From: Gemmataceae bacterium
Lineage (GTDB): Bacteria > Planctomycetota > Planctomycetia > Gemmatales > Gemmataceae
DNA: 64,000 nt
NCBI GenBank assembly: GCA_009692005.1
Contig: SHZZ01000009.1
Location: 1-64,000, forward strand
Direction: 5' to 3'
Shown here: in pieces, positions 24,351-35,988 of the stretch
How the letters are laid out: the number at the start of each line of letters is the position of its first letter
How positions within the stretch are numbered: the stretch's first letter is position 1
Notes under the pieces: generated by a model
What the model was told of the DNA's origin: nothing
Databases searched by the model: none
What the model saw: the letters and a program-made list of their open reading frames with translations, nothing else
Translations under genes and position numbers: made by a program

Positions 24351-27300
24351 ATGTGGAATTGCGAAACGACAAAAACGCGGATTTTGGAATCGCTTTACAG
24401 CTTGCTGGAACCGCGCGAGGTGGAAGAATTCGAGGCGCATTGCCTCGCCTGCCCTTCCTGCCAATCCCTGAGGGAAGCCAGCAAGGGGCAAAAGGAAATG
24501 CTGGCCGCCGCTGCGCGCATTCAGTTCCCCAATATTCGCTTCACCCCTCCGATTGAAACCCTCCCCATGGCGAGTTCCCCACGGCAGTTTTCCAAACTGG
24601 CCCGCAGAGTTTTTGCCTTGGCCGCCATGCTGATCCTGGCCCTGGGGGTGGGCACTTTCCTGCAGTTCCGCTCCTTGGGAAATGACCATAAAACCGTCAA
24701 AGATTTTGACTTGTTGATCGCCTCCGCTCAGGATCAGGTCAATCGCGAACGATCCGCTCTTAACTTCCTGCGCAGCGAAGGCATTAACAAAGTCCGTGAA
24801 GCCCAAGAGGAAATCCGCAAGAAACAATTGAAGGTGATTGTCACCGGGCCAGCCACTTTGCAACCGGGAGCCCACAATCATTTCCAGATTTTGACCAACG
24901 ACAACCAGAACCGCCCGGTGGAATCGCGCGTCGATGCCTATGTGGAAGACAAGGCCAACCCGGGAATTCGCTTTCCCGTGGCTTCAAAAATGGCCTCGCG
25001 TGGCAACCTGCAATTGACCCTTCCACCAGATCTGCCTCTTAAGCCCAATAGCAGGCCAGTCCTCATCGTATCGGCCAAGCGCGATTCGGGCGCTTCGGTT
25101 GAAATCAAGGAAGGGCTCTCGCTTGCCACTGCTGTCCATGTGGCCCACCTCGCCACCGATAAACCCATGTACCTACCGGGAGAAACCGTACACTTCCGCG
25201 GCTTGGTCCTTGACCGCTTCAGCCTACGCCCGCCAGAAGAGGCTTTCTCTTTGGTTTTTGTCCTGACTACACCCACACAGGAACAACGCGTGGTGGGCCA
25301 GGGCAACGGCACAGTTTCCCGAGGCGCCCCGACTCCGGCGCTTATCAACGGGCCCGATGGCAAACCGATTCGAGGCATGGGCGCCGGTTCCTTACTTATC
25401 GAACCGAATGCCCCCGGCGGGGAATACACCCTCGCCATTCGCGATCAGTACAACCGCTTCCCCGAACAAACCCGGAAGTTTATCGTCAACCGCTATCAAA
25501 AGCCCCGCATCAACAAGGAACTCGACTTCAACAGAAGAACTTACGGCCCAGGCGACGAGGTCGTGGCCAACTGCAAGGCCACTTCCGCTGATGCCAAGCC
25601 CCTGGCCAACCGGCCGGTGCTGGCCACACTTACGGTCGATGGCCAGGCCATCGGCGCCGATGGCAAGCCTTCCCCCCAACCGCTTCGTTTGCAAACCGAT
25701 AACAACGGCCGAGTGGCCGTCCGCATGAAACTGCCCGCTTCCATCAACAAGGGCCAAGCCTCTCTGGCGGTGAACTTCGACGACGGCGGCAATGTCGAAA
25801 CTCTTTCCAAGCCGGTTCCAATTGTCATCAACAAGCTCGACATTGAATTTTTCCCGGAAGGTGGCGACCTTGTTGCCGGTTTGAACAACCGCGTCTATTT
25901 CCAGGCCCGCACTCCTCTGGGTAAAGCCGCCGACATGGAAGGCCGTCTCCTTGTGGATGGCCAACCCGCCGGCATCTCTTTAAAAACCCTCACGGACGAC
26001 ATCGAGCCCGGCATCAACCAGGGCATGGGAAACTTTTCCTTCACTGCCAAGCCGGACAGCCAATATGAAGTCGAGGTGACCAGCCCCGCTTCCATCCAGG
26101 GCAAATTCAAGCTTCCCCAGGTGAAAAAATCCGGCACCGTTCTCACCATCCAAGACGAGGTGATTCGGCCAGGCAAAACCGTGCGGGGTGAAGTACAAAC
26201 CACCACGAAATCCCGCTTGCTGGTCGGCCTTTATTGCCGCGGCAGACTTCTCGATTCCACCACACTGGAAGAAGGGCGAAAGGATTTTGAGCTGAAACCC
26301 GTCGACCCGATTGGCGGCATTTGCCGCATCACTGTCTTCGAAGAAAAGGTGACCGACCCCAACACCCGCGACCTGGTTCCCTGCGCTGAAAGGCTCTGCT
26401 ACCGCGTTCCGCTGGAAGCCCTGCGCTTGCGCATGACCGCCGACAAAACCGCCTATGTCCCCGGACAAAAGACCAAGGTCATCATTGAAACCCTGGATGA
26501 AAAAAGCACGCTAACGCCGGCGGTATTGCTGATCGGCGTGGTGGATCGAACCGTGGTGACCATGGCGGATGAGAAAACCGCGCGCACCATGCCCACCCAT
26601 TTTCTTCTCACCACGGAAGTTCGCAAGGCTCAAGACTTGGAATTTGCCGATGTTCTCCTGGGTGATCATCCCAAGGCTGGCCAGGCCTTGGATTTGCTCT
26701 TGGGCACGCAAGGCTGGCGCCGCTTCGCCGAGCAGAACCCCGTCAAATTCCGCCAGCTTCATAAAGAGGAGGCGGATAATTTATTAGTGACCATTGGCCA
26801 GGTGTCGGCTCAGCCGACTGACATTTCCATGGAACCCGTGGAAACCTTGCTCAAGAAGTACGACCCGTTGCTTTCACAAGCCGAAGAGAAGGTGGTCAAG
26901 GCCAAGGAGGCTTTTTCCGTGCTGGCCAGTCCCCCCGCGGTGGAGACAGCCCGCGCCCGGCTAGCCTGGTGGAACGACGCTTTCGATGATTTCTCCCGGC
27001 TGCTTCCTGCCCTGGCCGTGATTGGCATCCTGTTGATTGCCGTTTTCTTTTCCATTCGCGCCGTGATTAACCCCAAACTAGGCAGGCTGGTGCTTGGCAC
27101 CATCGCGGGACTGTGTGGAATATTGATCCTCTTCACCATTCCTTTCATGGGTGATCCCCGTCCTTTCATGGGTGATCCCCGTGTGGAAGGGAGGCCCAAA
27201 ACGGCCGTGAAATCGGACATGTTCAAGGACCAATTGATGGATCAAGGCGGGGCCCAAATGGAAAAAGGCATGGCCAAAGAAGGTGATCAAGCTCGCTTTG

Positions 27301-29912
27301 CCATGGTGCAAGCCGAGGCCAAGCGTGGCATGGAACCCAATGAAATGGTTCTGCCACGCGCCATGAAAAAAGAAATGAAGGCGGTTGGCGGTCTCCCTCC
27401 AGGCGCCGCCCGATTGAATCTACCTGGCGGACCGCGGCCTTTGAATGAAGTCAATAAAAACCAGGGAGCGGGTCGCGGCGCTGGCAAGCCCCTCGACGGC
27501 ATTGCCAACCGGCCCGCCGCTGTCATGGCGGATCAAATGCCTGAGTTGGAGCTATTTGCCCGCAACAAGGCCCAAAATCTTTTTATTCAGGAGCAACCCA
27601 GGGAGGATGCTCGGCAAATGATCGGCGGCAAGTTTGCTGAGCAAAACGCCCAGCAAATGCGCCGCATTTTCAACCGCGGTGAAGGCATGGCCGACCGCGA
27701 ACGCATGGATGCCGCTTACCACGCACCCATGGTCTACAGGCAATACGCCCACGAACGCACCGGCGGGGAACGACCCGAACTGCGCTCCGACTTCACCGAA
27801 ACGCTCTACTGGAACCCAGTCTTTATCACGCAGGACGGCAAGGGCGAATTCTCCTTTGATCTCAGCGACAATGTCACCTCCTTCGTCGCCACCGCTTTCG
27901 GCCACACGCTCGACGGCCGCCTCGGCGCCGCCAAGATCTCCTTCGATTCCCGCTTGCCCCTGGTGCTGCAGCCCAAGATTCCTTTGGAACTCACCAGCGG
28001 CGATGAAGCCGCCATTCCCCTGGCCATTACTAACAACTCCGCTGATCCCAGGCAGACGGTCATTCAAATCGATCGCTACGACGGCCTTTCCCTGACCAAA
28101 GGCAATGTTTCCGAAAGTGTCGCCTTGAAACCCGGTGAGACGCAACGCCGCCTGTATACTTTCAAGCCACTGGATGGTGAAGGCGAGGCTGTTCTTTCGT
28201 TCAAGGGCAAAGCCGAGGGTTTTGCCGCTGATGCTATTCGCGAGACCATTCGTGTTTCATCCGCCGGGTTCCCCATCGCCAACGCCGTTTCCGACACCAT
28301 GGAAGGCGTCTTCGCCTCCAAGGTGCGCTTGCCGGATACTTGGATCCCAGGCACCCTTTCCCTCAAAGCCCGCGTTTTCCCATCCGTCCTGGCCGATTTG
28401 CAAAAGGGCCTCGAAGGGATGCTGCGCGAGCCCAATGGCTGCTTCGAACAGACCTCCACCAGCAACTATCCCAACTTGCTCATCCTCGATTACATCAGGG
28501 AAAGCAATCAGCAAAACCCCGAGGCGGAAAAACGCGCCCTGGAACTCCTCGACAAGGGCTACAAGAAACTCGTCTCTTTTGAATGCACCGACACCAAGGC
28601 CAACGCCAAGAAGGGCTACGAGTGGTTTGGCGGCACCTCCCCAGCCCACGAGGCGCTCACCGCCTACGGACTCCTGCAATTTCGCGATATGTCCCGCGTA
28701 ATGGCCGTCGATGACGCCATGCTCAAGCGCACACGCGATTACCTCATGAATCAGCGCGATGGCAACGGCGGCTTCAAGCGCAATTCCCGCGCCCTCGATT
28801 CCTTCGGCCACGCACCCGACAACATCACCAACGCTTACATTGTCTGGTCGATCACCGAGAGCGGCAAAGACGACGATGTCGCCAAGGAAGTCGCGGCTTT
28901 GAAATCCCAGGCTCAATCCTCCAAGGACCCGTATTTCCTGGCCCTGGTGGGAAACACCCTGCTTACCCGCAACGACCGCGAAGCCGGCGAGGAACTGCTG
29001 CGCAAAATTATCAAGGAACAAAAGGAAGACGGCCACCTCGATGCCGAGAAAACCAGCATCACCGGTTCCGGCGGACGCGATCTGCAAATCGAAACCACCG
29101 CCCTGGCCATTCTCGGCTGGCTGAAGGCCAACCGCGCCGAGTTCAATCTCCCGTCGCGAAAGGCCATCGAGTGGGTTGGCAAACAGCGGGGCGGGCACGG
29201 CGCCTTTGGCTCCACCCAATCCACCATCCTGGCTCTCAAGGCGCTCATCGCCTTTACCAAGGCCAACAAGAAAACGGCCGAGGCCGGGGAATTGAAACTC
29301 TTTTTAAACGACAAGCAGATGGCCCTAGTCAGCTTCCCCGCAGGCGCGACCGAAGCCATGGAATTGACCCTTCCCGAGCCAGGAAAAAACCTCAAACCGG
29401 GAGACAACTCCATTCGCCTCGAGGTGAGCGGGAAAAACATCTTCCCCGCCACTCTGGCCTGGAGCTACCACACCTTGCAGCCGCCAAGCGCCGACAACCT
29501 GCCCGTGAAAATGACCTCGGCCCTTTCCCTCACCGAGGCCAAGGAAGGCGACCCGTTGCAGTTGAAGTTGCATGTGGAAAACACGCAAGACAAGGGCCAA
29601 GGCATGGCGGTGGCGATCCTTGGCTTGCCTGCTGGGTTGGCTCTGCCAGACGACCTCAGGCAGTTGCGCGACTTGATTCGCTCGCCCGAAGACGGGTCGA
29701 GGCCGGCGCTGAGCGCGTTTGAAACTCGTGGTCGGGAACTGGTTCTCTACTGGCGCGATCTGGCGCCGATGCAGAAGATCGACCTCAACCTCGACCTGAT
29801 ATGCCGGGTGCCGGGGTCCTATACCGGCCAGGCCAGCCGCGCCTACCTCTACTACAACGCCGACAACAAGCACTGGACCACGCCGCTGCAAATAAAAATC
29901 GCACCCAGGTAG
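24351..29912 (+). CDS. zinc anti-sigma domain fused to alpha-2-macroglobulin
   Basis: 1853 residues. Residues 1-50 form a cytoplasmic ZAS domain with H30-x3-C34-x2-C37. A membrane helix spans about 86-106. Then come macroglobulin-like domains, a second hydrophobic pair at about 884-935, a Met/Arg/Lys-rich bait-like stretch (about 945-1130), the A2M domain (SDFTETLYWNPVFITQDGKGEF) and the thioester C1364-F-E-Q1367, followed by the alpha-alpha toroid and receptor-like domain. The architecture suggests protease trapping outside the cytoplasm coupled to release of the upstream ECF sigma factor; this coupling is inference. The extra helix pair in the middle is unusual. Start supported by the adjacent sigma gene. 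Confidence 0.9.
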   Translation: MWNCETTKTRILESLYSLLEPREVEEFEAHCLACPSCQSLREASKGQKEMLAAAARIQFPNIRFTPPIETLPMASSPRQFSKLARRVFALAAMLILALGVGTFLQFRSLGNDHKTVKDFDLLIASAQDQVNRERSALNFLRSEGINKVREAQEEIRKKQLKVIVTGPATLQPGAHNHFQILTNDNQNRPVESRVDAYVEDKANPGIRFPVASKMASRGNLQLTLPPDLPLKPNSRPVLIVSAKRDSGASVEIKEGLSLATAVHVAHLATDKPMYLPGETVHFRGLVLDRFSLRPPEEAFSLVFVLTTPTQEQRVVGQGNGTVSRGAPTPALINGPDGKPIRGMGAGSLLIEPNAPGGEYTLAIRDQYNRFPEQTRKFIVNRYQKPRINKELDFNRRTYGPGDEVVANCKATSADAKPLANRPVLATLTVDGQAIGADGKPSPQPLRLQTDNNGRVAVRMKLPASINKGQASLAVNFDDGGNVETLSKPVPIVINKLDIEFFPEGGDLVAGLNNRVYFQARTPLGKAADMEGRLLVDGQPAGISLKTLTDDIEPGINQGMGNFSFTAKPDSQYEVEVTSPASIQGKFKLPQVKKSGTVLTIQDEVIRPGKTVRGEVQTTTKSRLLVGLYCRGRLLDSTTLEEGRKDFELKPVDPIGGICRITVFEEKVTDPNTRDLVPCAERLCYRVPLEALRLRMTADKTAYVPGQKTKVIIETLDEKSTLTPAVLLIGVVDRTVVTMADEKTARTMPTHFLLTTEVRKAQDLEFADVLLGDHPKAGQALDLLLGTQGWRRFAEQNPVKFRQLHKEEADNLLVTIGQVSAQPTDISMEPVETLLKKYDPLLSQAEEKVVKAKEAFSVLASPPAVETARARLAWWNDAFDDFSRLLPALAVIGILLIAVFFSIRAVINPKLGRLVLGTIAGLCGILILFTIPFMGDPRPFMGDPRVEGRPKTAVKSDMFKDQLMDQGGAQMEKGMAKEGDQARFAMVQAEAKRGMEPNEMVLPRAMKKEMKAVGGLPPGAARLNLPGGPRPLNEVNKNQGAGRGAGKPLDGIANRPAAVMADQMPELELFARNKAQNLFIQEQPREDARQMIGGKFAEQNAQQMRRIFNRGEGMADRERMDAAYHAPMVYRQYAHERTGGERPELRSDFTETLYWNPVFITQDGKGEFSFDLSDNVTSFVATAFGHTLDGRLGAAKISFDSRLPLVLQPKIPLELTSGDEAAIPLAITNNSADPRQTVIQIDRYDGLSLTKGNVSESVALKPGETQRRLYTFKPLDGEGEAVLSFKGKAEGFAADAIRETIRVSSAGFPIANAVSDTMEGVFASKVRLPDTWIPGTLSLKARVFPSVLADLQKGLEGMLREPNGCFEQTSTSNYPNLLILDYIRESNQQNPEAEKRALELLDKGYKKLVSFECTDTKANAKKGYEWFGGTSPAHEALTAYGLLQFRDMSRVMAVDDAMLKRTRDYLMNQRDGNGGFKRNSRALDSFGHAPDNITNAYIVWSITESGKDDDVAKEVAALKSQAQSSKDPYFLALVGNTLLTRNDREAGEELLRKIIKEQKEDGHLDAEKTSITGSGGRDLQIETTALAILGWLKANRAEFNLPSRKAIEWVGKQRGGHGAFGSTQSTILALKALIAFTKANKKTAEAGELKLFLNDKQMALVSFPAGATEAMELTLPEPGKNLKPGDNSIRLEVSGKNIFPATLAWSYHTLQPPSADNLPVKMTSALSLTEAKEGDPLQLKLHVENTQDKGQGMAVAILGLPAGLALPDDLRQLRDLIRSPEDGSRPALSAFETRGRELVLYWRDLAPMQKIDLNLDLICRVPGSYTGQASRAYLYYNADNKHWTTPLQIKIAPR
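27141..27182 (+). repeat. 21-bp tandem duplication inside the macroglobulin gene
   Basis: Two exact 21-bp copies (27141-27161, 27162-27182) encode PFMGDPR twice, right after the second hydrophobic segment. In-frame duplication, so the protein is only lengthened by seven residues. Confidence 0.9.
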
Positions 29913-30018
29913 TGGATTCAACCGCACTTGGAACTCCGCGCGGGACTTTTGGTTCCAGCCTGCGTTTTCCTTTCTTTTGACTAAAACCCGGATAATCCAT
30001 AAATAATTCCTGCAGGCT

Positions 30019-30050
30019 GCCCCGGAGTTTACTCCGCGGGCGGGTTTTTT
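30019..30050 (+). terminator. intrinsic terminator after the macroglobulin gene
   Basis: GGAGT (30024-30028) pairs with ACTCC (30031-30035), extended by GCCC with GGGC after a two-base bulge, then TTTTTT. It separates the sigma/macroglobulin unit from ppdK. Confidence 0.65.
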
Positions 30051-30086
30051 CTTTCGTGCGGAACTGAATATTTCAAGGGAACGGCC

Positions 30087-32840
<2,754 letters not shown>

Positions 32841-32892
32841 TCGGTTCTTGTAGGTTAGGCCCCAAAGTCTAGCCCGGGAAATTGTGCTTTAC

Positions 32893-32938
32893 CACCCTCG
32901 GCTAGGCTGGCCTAAAACCGGCCGCCTCGCCGAGGGTG
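32893..32938. repeat. strong imperfect hairpin after ppdK
   Basis: A 10-bp arm pair (32893-32902 with 32929-32938), one mismatch, 4 bp (32904-32907 with 32924-32927), a one-base bulge, 4 bp (32909-32912 with 32920-32923) and a 7-base loop. No T tract follows, so it may be a structured RNA end, a factor-dependent terminator or a REP-like element. The rest of 32841-33053 shows nothing I can name. Confidence 0.6.
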
Positions 32939-33053
32939 AGGGCATGAAATAAGCTGATTTCTGGCAATTATTATGAATTTTTCACTTCCTTTTATTACGC
33001 TCTTGGATTTATGATGAAATTGTCTTCCCATCTTCATCATTCTGGAGGTTCCC

Positions 33054-33974
33054 ATGTCTGTTCACTTTACCAGGAACAAAGCCCGGCTGGCTTTCACCCT
33101 GATTGAACTTCTTGTCGTAATTGCCATCATCGCCATTCTCATTGGCCTATTGCTTCCCGCAGTGCAAAAAGTGCGCGAGGCGGCAGCTCGTTCCCAATGC
33201 GTGAACAACTTAAAACAAATGGGCTTGGCCGCTCACAACCATCACGACACCTTGAAAAATCTCCCGTCAGGAGGAATTGGCTGGACTGACGCGGTCCCTT
33301 CTTTTAGCGGAACAGGCAATCCGATTGCGGGGGATGGGCAGCGGGCCGGTTGGGGCTTTCAGATCCTTCCCTACATAGAACAGGATGCGGTATGGAAAGG
33401 CGGCGGCGGCGCCACGGTCGCTGATTGCCAGCGCAAGGCCATTGGGGCTGTGCTTAAAGTTTATTTCTGCCCTTCCAGACGGGCGCCGCAGGCTTTGCCC
33501 GCGGTTGCCGATTGGTACGGAGCGGCGGGGCCCGGCGGAACCTACCCGCACGGCCCCATCGATTACGCTTCCTCGCACAACACCGTTTCCGCCAGAGATG
33601 GACGCCATGGCGCCATCGCCTATGGCTACCGCGGGATCCCCCTGACTGAAATCAAGGATGGCACCAGCAACACCATAATGATTGGTGAAAAGCGCATGAA
33701 CATCCGCTTCATTGGGACTTACCAGAGCGATGACAACGAGGGCTACACCTCCGGATGGGACCACGATGTTTCCCGCTCCATCAACAACCCGCCCAAGGCC
33801 GACTGGACCGACCCAAACATTAATCATGGGGAAAACCTGTTCGGGTCATCGCATTCTGGCGGTGTAAATTTCGTGATGGCCGACGGCAGCGTGCGCTTCC
33901 TCACCTTGTCCATCACCCAGGCGAATTTTTTCGCCATGGGGACAGTCGCTTTCGGCGAAGTGATTAGCGATTAA
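33054..33974 (+). CDS. DUF1559 prepilin-like protein
   Basis: 306 residues. The N-terminus is a type IV prepilin/pseudopilin signal: ARLAFTLIELLVVIAIIAILIGLLLPAVQKVREAA, with cleavage expected before FTLIE and methylation of the new Phe. The C-terminal part is the DUF1559 domain, ending in the planctomycete hallmark HSGGVNFVMADGSVRFLT. Such proteins are highly amplified in planctomycetes and are thought to be exported pilin-like surface proteins; their exact function is unknown. CTGGAGG precedes the ATG. A small lipoprotein gene follows 20 bases downstream, a pairing common in this phylum. Confidence 0.95.
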   Translation: MSVHFTRNKARLAFTLIELLVVIAIIAILIGLLLPAVQKVREAAARSQCVNNLKQMGLAAHNHHDTLKNLPSGGIGWTDAVPSFSGTGNPIAGDGQRAGWGFQILPYIEQDAVWKGGGGATVADCQRKAIGAVLKVYFCPSRRAPQALPAVADWYGAAGPGGTYPHGPIDYASSHNTVSARDGRHGAIAYGYRGIPLTEIKDGTSNTIMIGEKRMNIRFIGTYQSDDNEGYTSGWDHDVSRSINNPPKADWTDPNINHGENLFGSSHSGGVNFVMADGSVRFLTLSITQANFFAMGTVAFGEVISD

Positions 33975-33994
33975 TTCCAACGGGAGGTTGAATC

Positions 33995-34378
33995 ATGCGG
34001 ATGACCGGCAGGTTGATGGCTATTGCTTTGGCCTGGGGGATTGTCCTGCTGACGGGGGGTTGCGGCGGGATGCCCACTGAACCCCTGTTTAAAGTGAGCG
34101 GCAAAATCCTGTCCAAGGGAAACCCCATCACCGGCCTTCCCCCAGGTGAAAAGGCCCAGGTGAAGTTTATTTCTCCTGCCACCAAGGAGGAGAAATACGC
34201 CGGCGTGCAGGACGATGGCAGCTTCACTTTGGAACTGAAGAAGGGTAGTTACACGGTCATTGGCAGCGCCGGGTTTACCGCGGACACCGACAAACAAAAA
34301 GGGCCGGGCAAAGTTACCAAAGAGGTGAAGGTAGACGGGCCCGTCAACGACTTGCTCCTCGATATCGGCAAGAAATGA
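33995..34378 (+). CDS. small lipoprotein with transthyretin-like fold, DUF1559 partner
   Basis: 127 residues. The signal MRMTGRLMAIALAWGIVLLTGGC ends in lipobox LTGGC. The mature part is a beta-rich carboxypeptidase-regulatory/transthyretin-like domain (FKVSGKILSKGNPITG, GVQDDGSFTLELKKGSYTVIGSAG). CGGGAGG lies before the ATG. It follows the prepilin-like gene closely and is presumably co-transcribed. Envelope role; no enzymatic residues seen. Confidence 0.85.
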   Translation: MRMTGRLMAIALAWGIVLLTGGCGGMPTEPLFKVSGKILSKGNPITGLPPGEKAQVKFISPATKEEKYAGVQDDGSFTLELKKGSYTVIGSAGFTADTDKQKGPGKVTKEVKVDGPVNDLLLDIGKK

Positions 34379-34492
34379 TTGAACTTGGGCGAGTGAAAAC
34401 CAGCGCGTAATCAGCCATGGCGCGGGCAGACCAATGCCATGGGCAATTCCTGGCCCGAGGCAATGGCCGGTTAATCAAAGAATGAATTTATT

Positions 34493-34708
34493 TTATTGCG
34501 GAGCTTTTTCCGCTGCCTGGAAGCCGCAGGTGTTGTGGCTGCCGTCGCAAAACGGCTTGTTCTTGGAATGGCTGCAGCGACACAGGGCCACCACTTCCTT
34601 CCCCGCAGGGATGGGAAACACCGCCCCGGCATGATCCACCACCTGGATCGCTCCCTTGATGACAAAGGGACCGTTATCCCTGCAGCGAATGACAATTGGT
34701 TCGGACAT
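34493..34708 (-). CDS. CDGSH-type iron-sulfur protein
   Basis: 71 residues. The signature C43-R-C45-S-H-S-K-N-K-P-F-C54-D-G-S-H58 is a full CDGSH [2Fe-2S] site with three Cys and one His ligand. No membrane helix, so it is a soluble redox or cluster-transfer protein. The N-terminal half (IRCRDNGPFVIKGAIQVVD) is the small beta-rich part found in bacterial members. It stands downstream of a lipoprotein gene on the same strand with a gap of about 40 bases. Confidence 0.92.
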   Translation of the reverse strand: MSEPIVIRCRDNGPFVIKGAIQVVDHAGAVFPIPAGKEVVALCRCSHSKNKPFCDGSHNTCGFQAAEKAPQ

Positions 34709-34750
34709 AGTTCAAATCCTTGAAGTTAAAACCCAGGTGCACAGGGCAAA

Positions 34751-35437
34751 TTAATCGGCGTAAAAGTCGTCGCGTGTGGGCCGGGCGCTGAATTTCCACG
34801 ACAATCTCTTGCCTACATAATCCAGGAAGGCCTGGCGGAATTCCATGGGAGATTGGTCGGTGGAGGTGATTTGCATCCGGGCTTCACGCGGATAGGCGCA
34901 AGTGAAGTTGCGCGTGGGCAGCGATTCATCGGGATTGTTGACATCGATGAGAGTGAGGTTTAGGTCAGCGCGGCCACGGTAAAGGGTGCCGCCGCTACCT
35001 TGCTCATAAAGCCCTAGAGAATTAATTTCCAGGTAAATCACATAGTCGGCCTTGAAGTGTTTGCCGATCTCGCCAAGGTCGCGGTCTTGCCAATCTGGAT
35101 GGCTGGACTTGTACTCCTCCACCTTGCGGGAGGAAATGACCGTGACCTTTTCACTGTTAGAGGAGGTCAGCGATTTCAACTGCTTTTCCAAATTGTAGGC
35201 GATTTCCTTGTCGGAATGGAGGAACTCGGAGCGCAAGTCGAGCCGACCGTAGGTCAGGATGACGACTTTTTTCTCCTCCTTTTTGTTATCGGAGGCGATT
35301 TTCTTCATCTCCGGATCGTGTTTCGGATCAGGCATGAGGAAAAGAAAGTAAGGGATGCTGAGCATATTGCAGCCGGGGGCAGCCAGACAGATGGCCATGG
35401 CCCACAGTAGCCACGGGGATTTCATTTTCTTAATCAT
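34751..35437 (-). CDS. lipoprotein of unknown function
   Basis: 228 residues from the ATG at 35437, which has AAGGAGG 7 bases upstream; a longer frame to 35749 overlaps the next gene antisense-like and is rejected. MIKKMKSPWLLWAMAICLAAPGC is a lipoprotein signal (lipobox AAPGC). The mature part has an alpha/beta look with DKEIAYNLEKQLKSL, VTVISSRKVEEYKSSHPDW and HFKADYVIYLEINSLGLYEQGSGGTLYRGRADLNLTLID. This resembles proteins that assemble amyloid-like or outer-membrane secretion subunits, but I cannot assign a family. It lies 17 bases downstream of the DUF2752 gene. Confidence 0.8.
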   Translation of the reverse strand: MIKKMKSPWLLWAMAICLAAPGCNMLSIPYFLFLMPDPKHDPEMKKIASDNKKEEKKVVILTYGRLDLRSEFLHSDKEIAYNLEKQLKSLTSSNSEKVTVISSRKVEEYKSSHPDWQDRDLGEIGKHFKADYVIYLEINSLGLYEQGSGGTLYRGRADLNLTLIDVNNPDESLPTRNFTCAYPREARMQITSTDQSPMEFRQAFLDYVGKRLSWKFSARPTRDDFYAD

Positions 35438-35454
35438 CACCGCCTCCTTGCGTT

Positions 35455-35952
35455 TCACCATTTCCAAAAGTGTGGCGCCACTATCCAGGCCCAGCGAACC
35501 AGCGCCAGGGTGATAAACACCCCCAGAACAAGGCCCATGGCAATTTCCACCCGCCGAACCAGGAGAAACCTGCCCTTCATCAGGCAGGCAATGCTCCAGG
35601 GAATCAGGGCTAGCAGAAACCCAGCCAGAAGGGTTCCCACCGGGTTGGCCTTGAGCGAATTCCACAAATCGCCTCGAACTAACAAGGCAAAGCTGGTGGT
35701 CATCCCGCACGAGGGACAAGGCATCCCGGTCAGGACCAGGAAATTGCACTTGGGAAACCCCATTTGCTCGTGCGATCCCATGAGCAGCGGCTTGCCATCA
35801 TGGGCGTAAGGCCTTAGCCACAGGGCAATGGCAAAAACCAAAGTAATACCGCCCACCATTCCCGCCAGACACCAGCGCACAGGGCTGGTAAATTCCCGCT
35901 GAGCCCGTCGGGGCGGCAGGTTAATCAAGTCCGGCTTCGGGGTTGTGTCCAT
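35455..35952 (-). CDS. DUF2752 membrane protein
   Basis: 165 residues with three predicted membrane helices: about 27-47, 101-121 and 132-152. The diagnostic DUF2752 motif CPSCGMTTSFALLVRGD lies between the first and second. Function of the family is unknown. The four Cys-containing loop (KCNFLVLTGMPCPSCG) could bind metal or form disulfides. It is followed by a lipoprotein gene 17 bases downstream and preceded by the acyltransferase gene at 36 bases; likely one transcript. Confidence 0.85.
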   Translation of the reverse strand: MDTTPKPDLINLPPRRAQREFTSPVRWCLAGMVGGITLVFAIALWLRPYAHDGKPLLMGSHEQMGFPKCNFLVLTGMPCPSCGMTTSFALLVRGDLWNSLKANPVGTLLAGFLLALIPWSIACLMKGRFLLVRRVEIAMGLVLGVFITLALVRWAWIVAPHFWKW

Positions 35953-35988
35953 AGCGGTAGTTTGGAAAGGCGCAAGACCGGAATGCTA

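Noticed and set aside
29930-30010. Small ORFs between the macroglobulin gene and ppdK
   Set aside because: They overlap the terminator and have no ribosome binding site or similarity.
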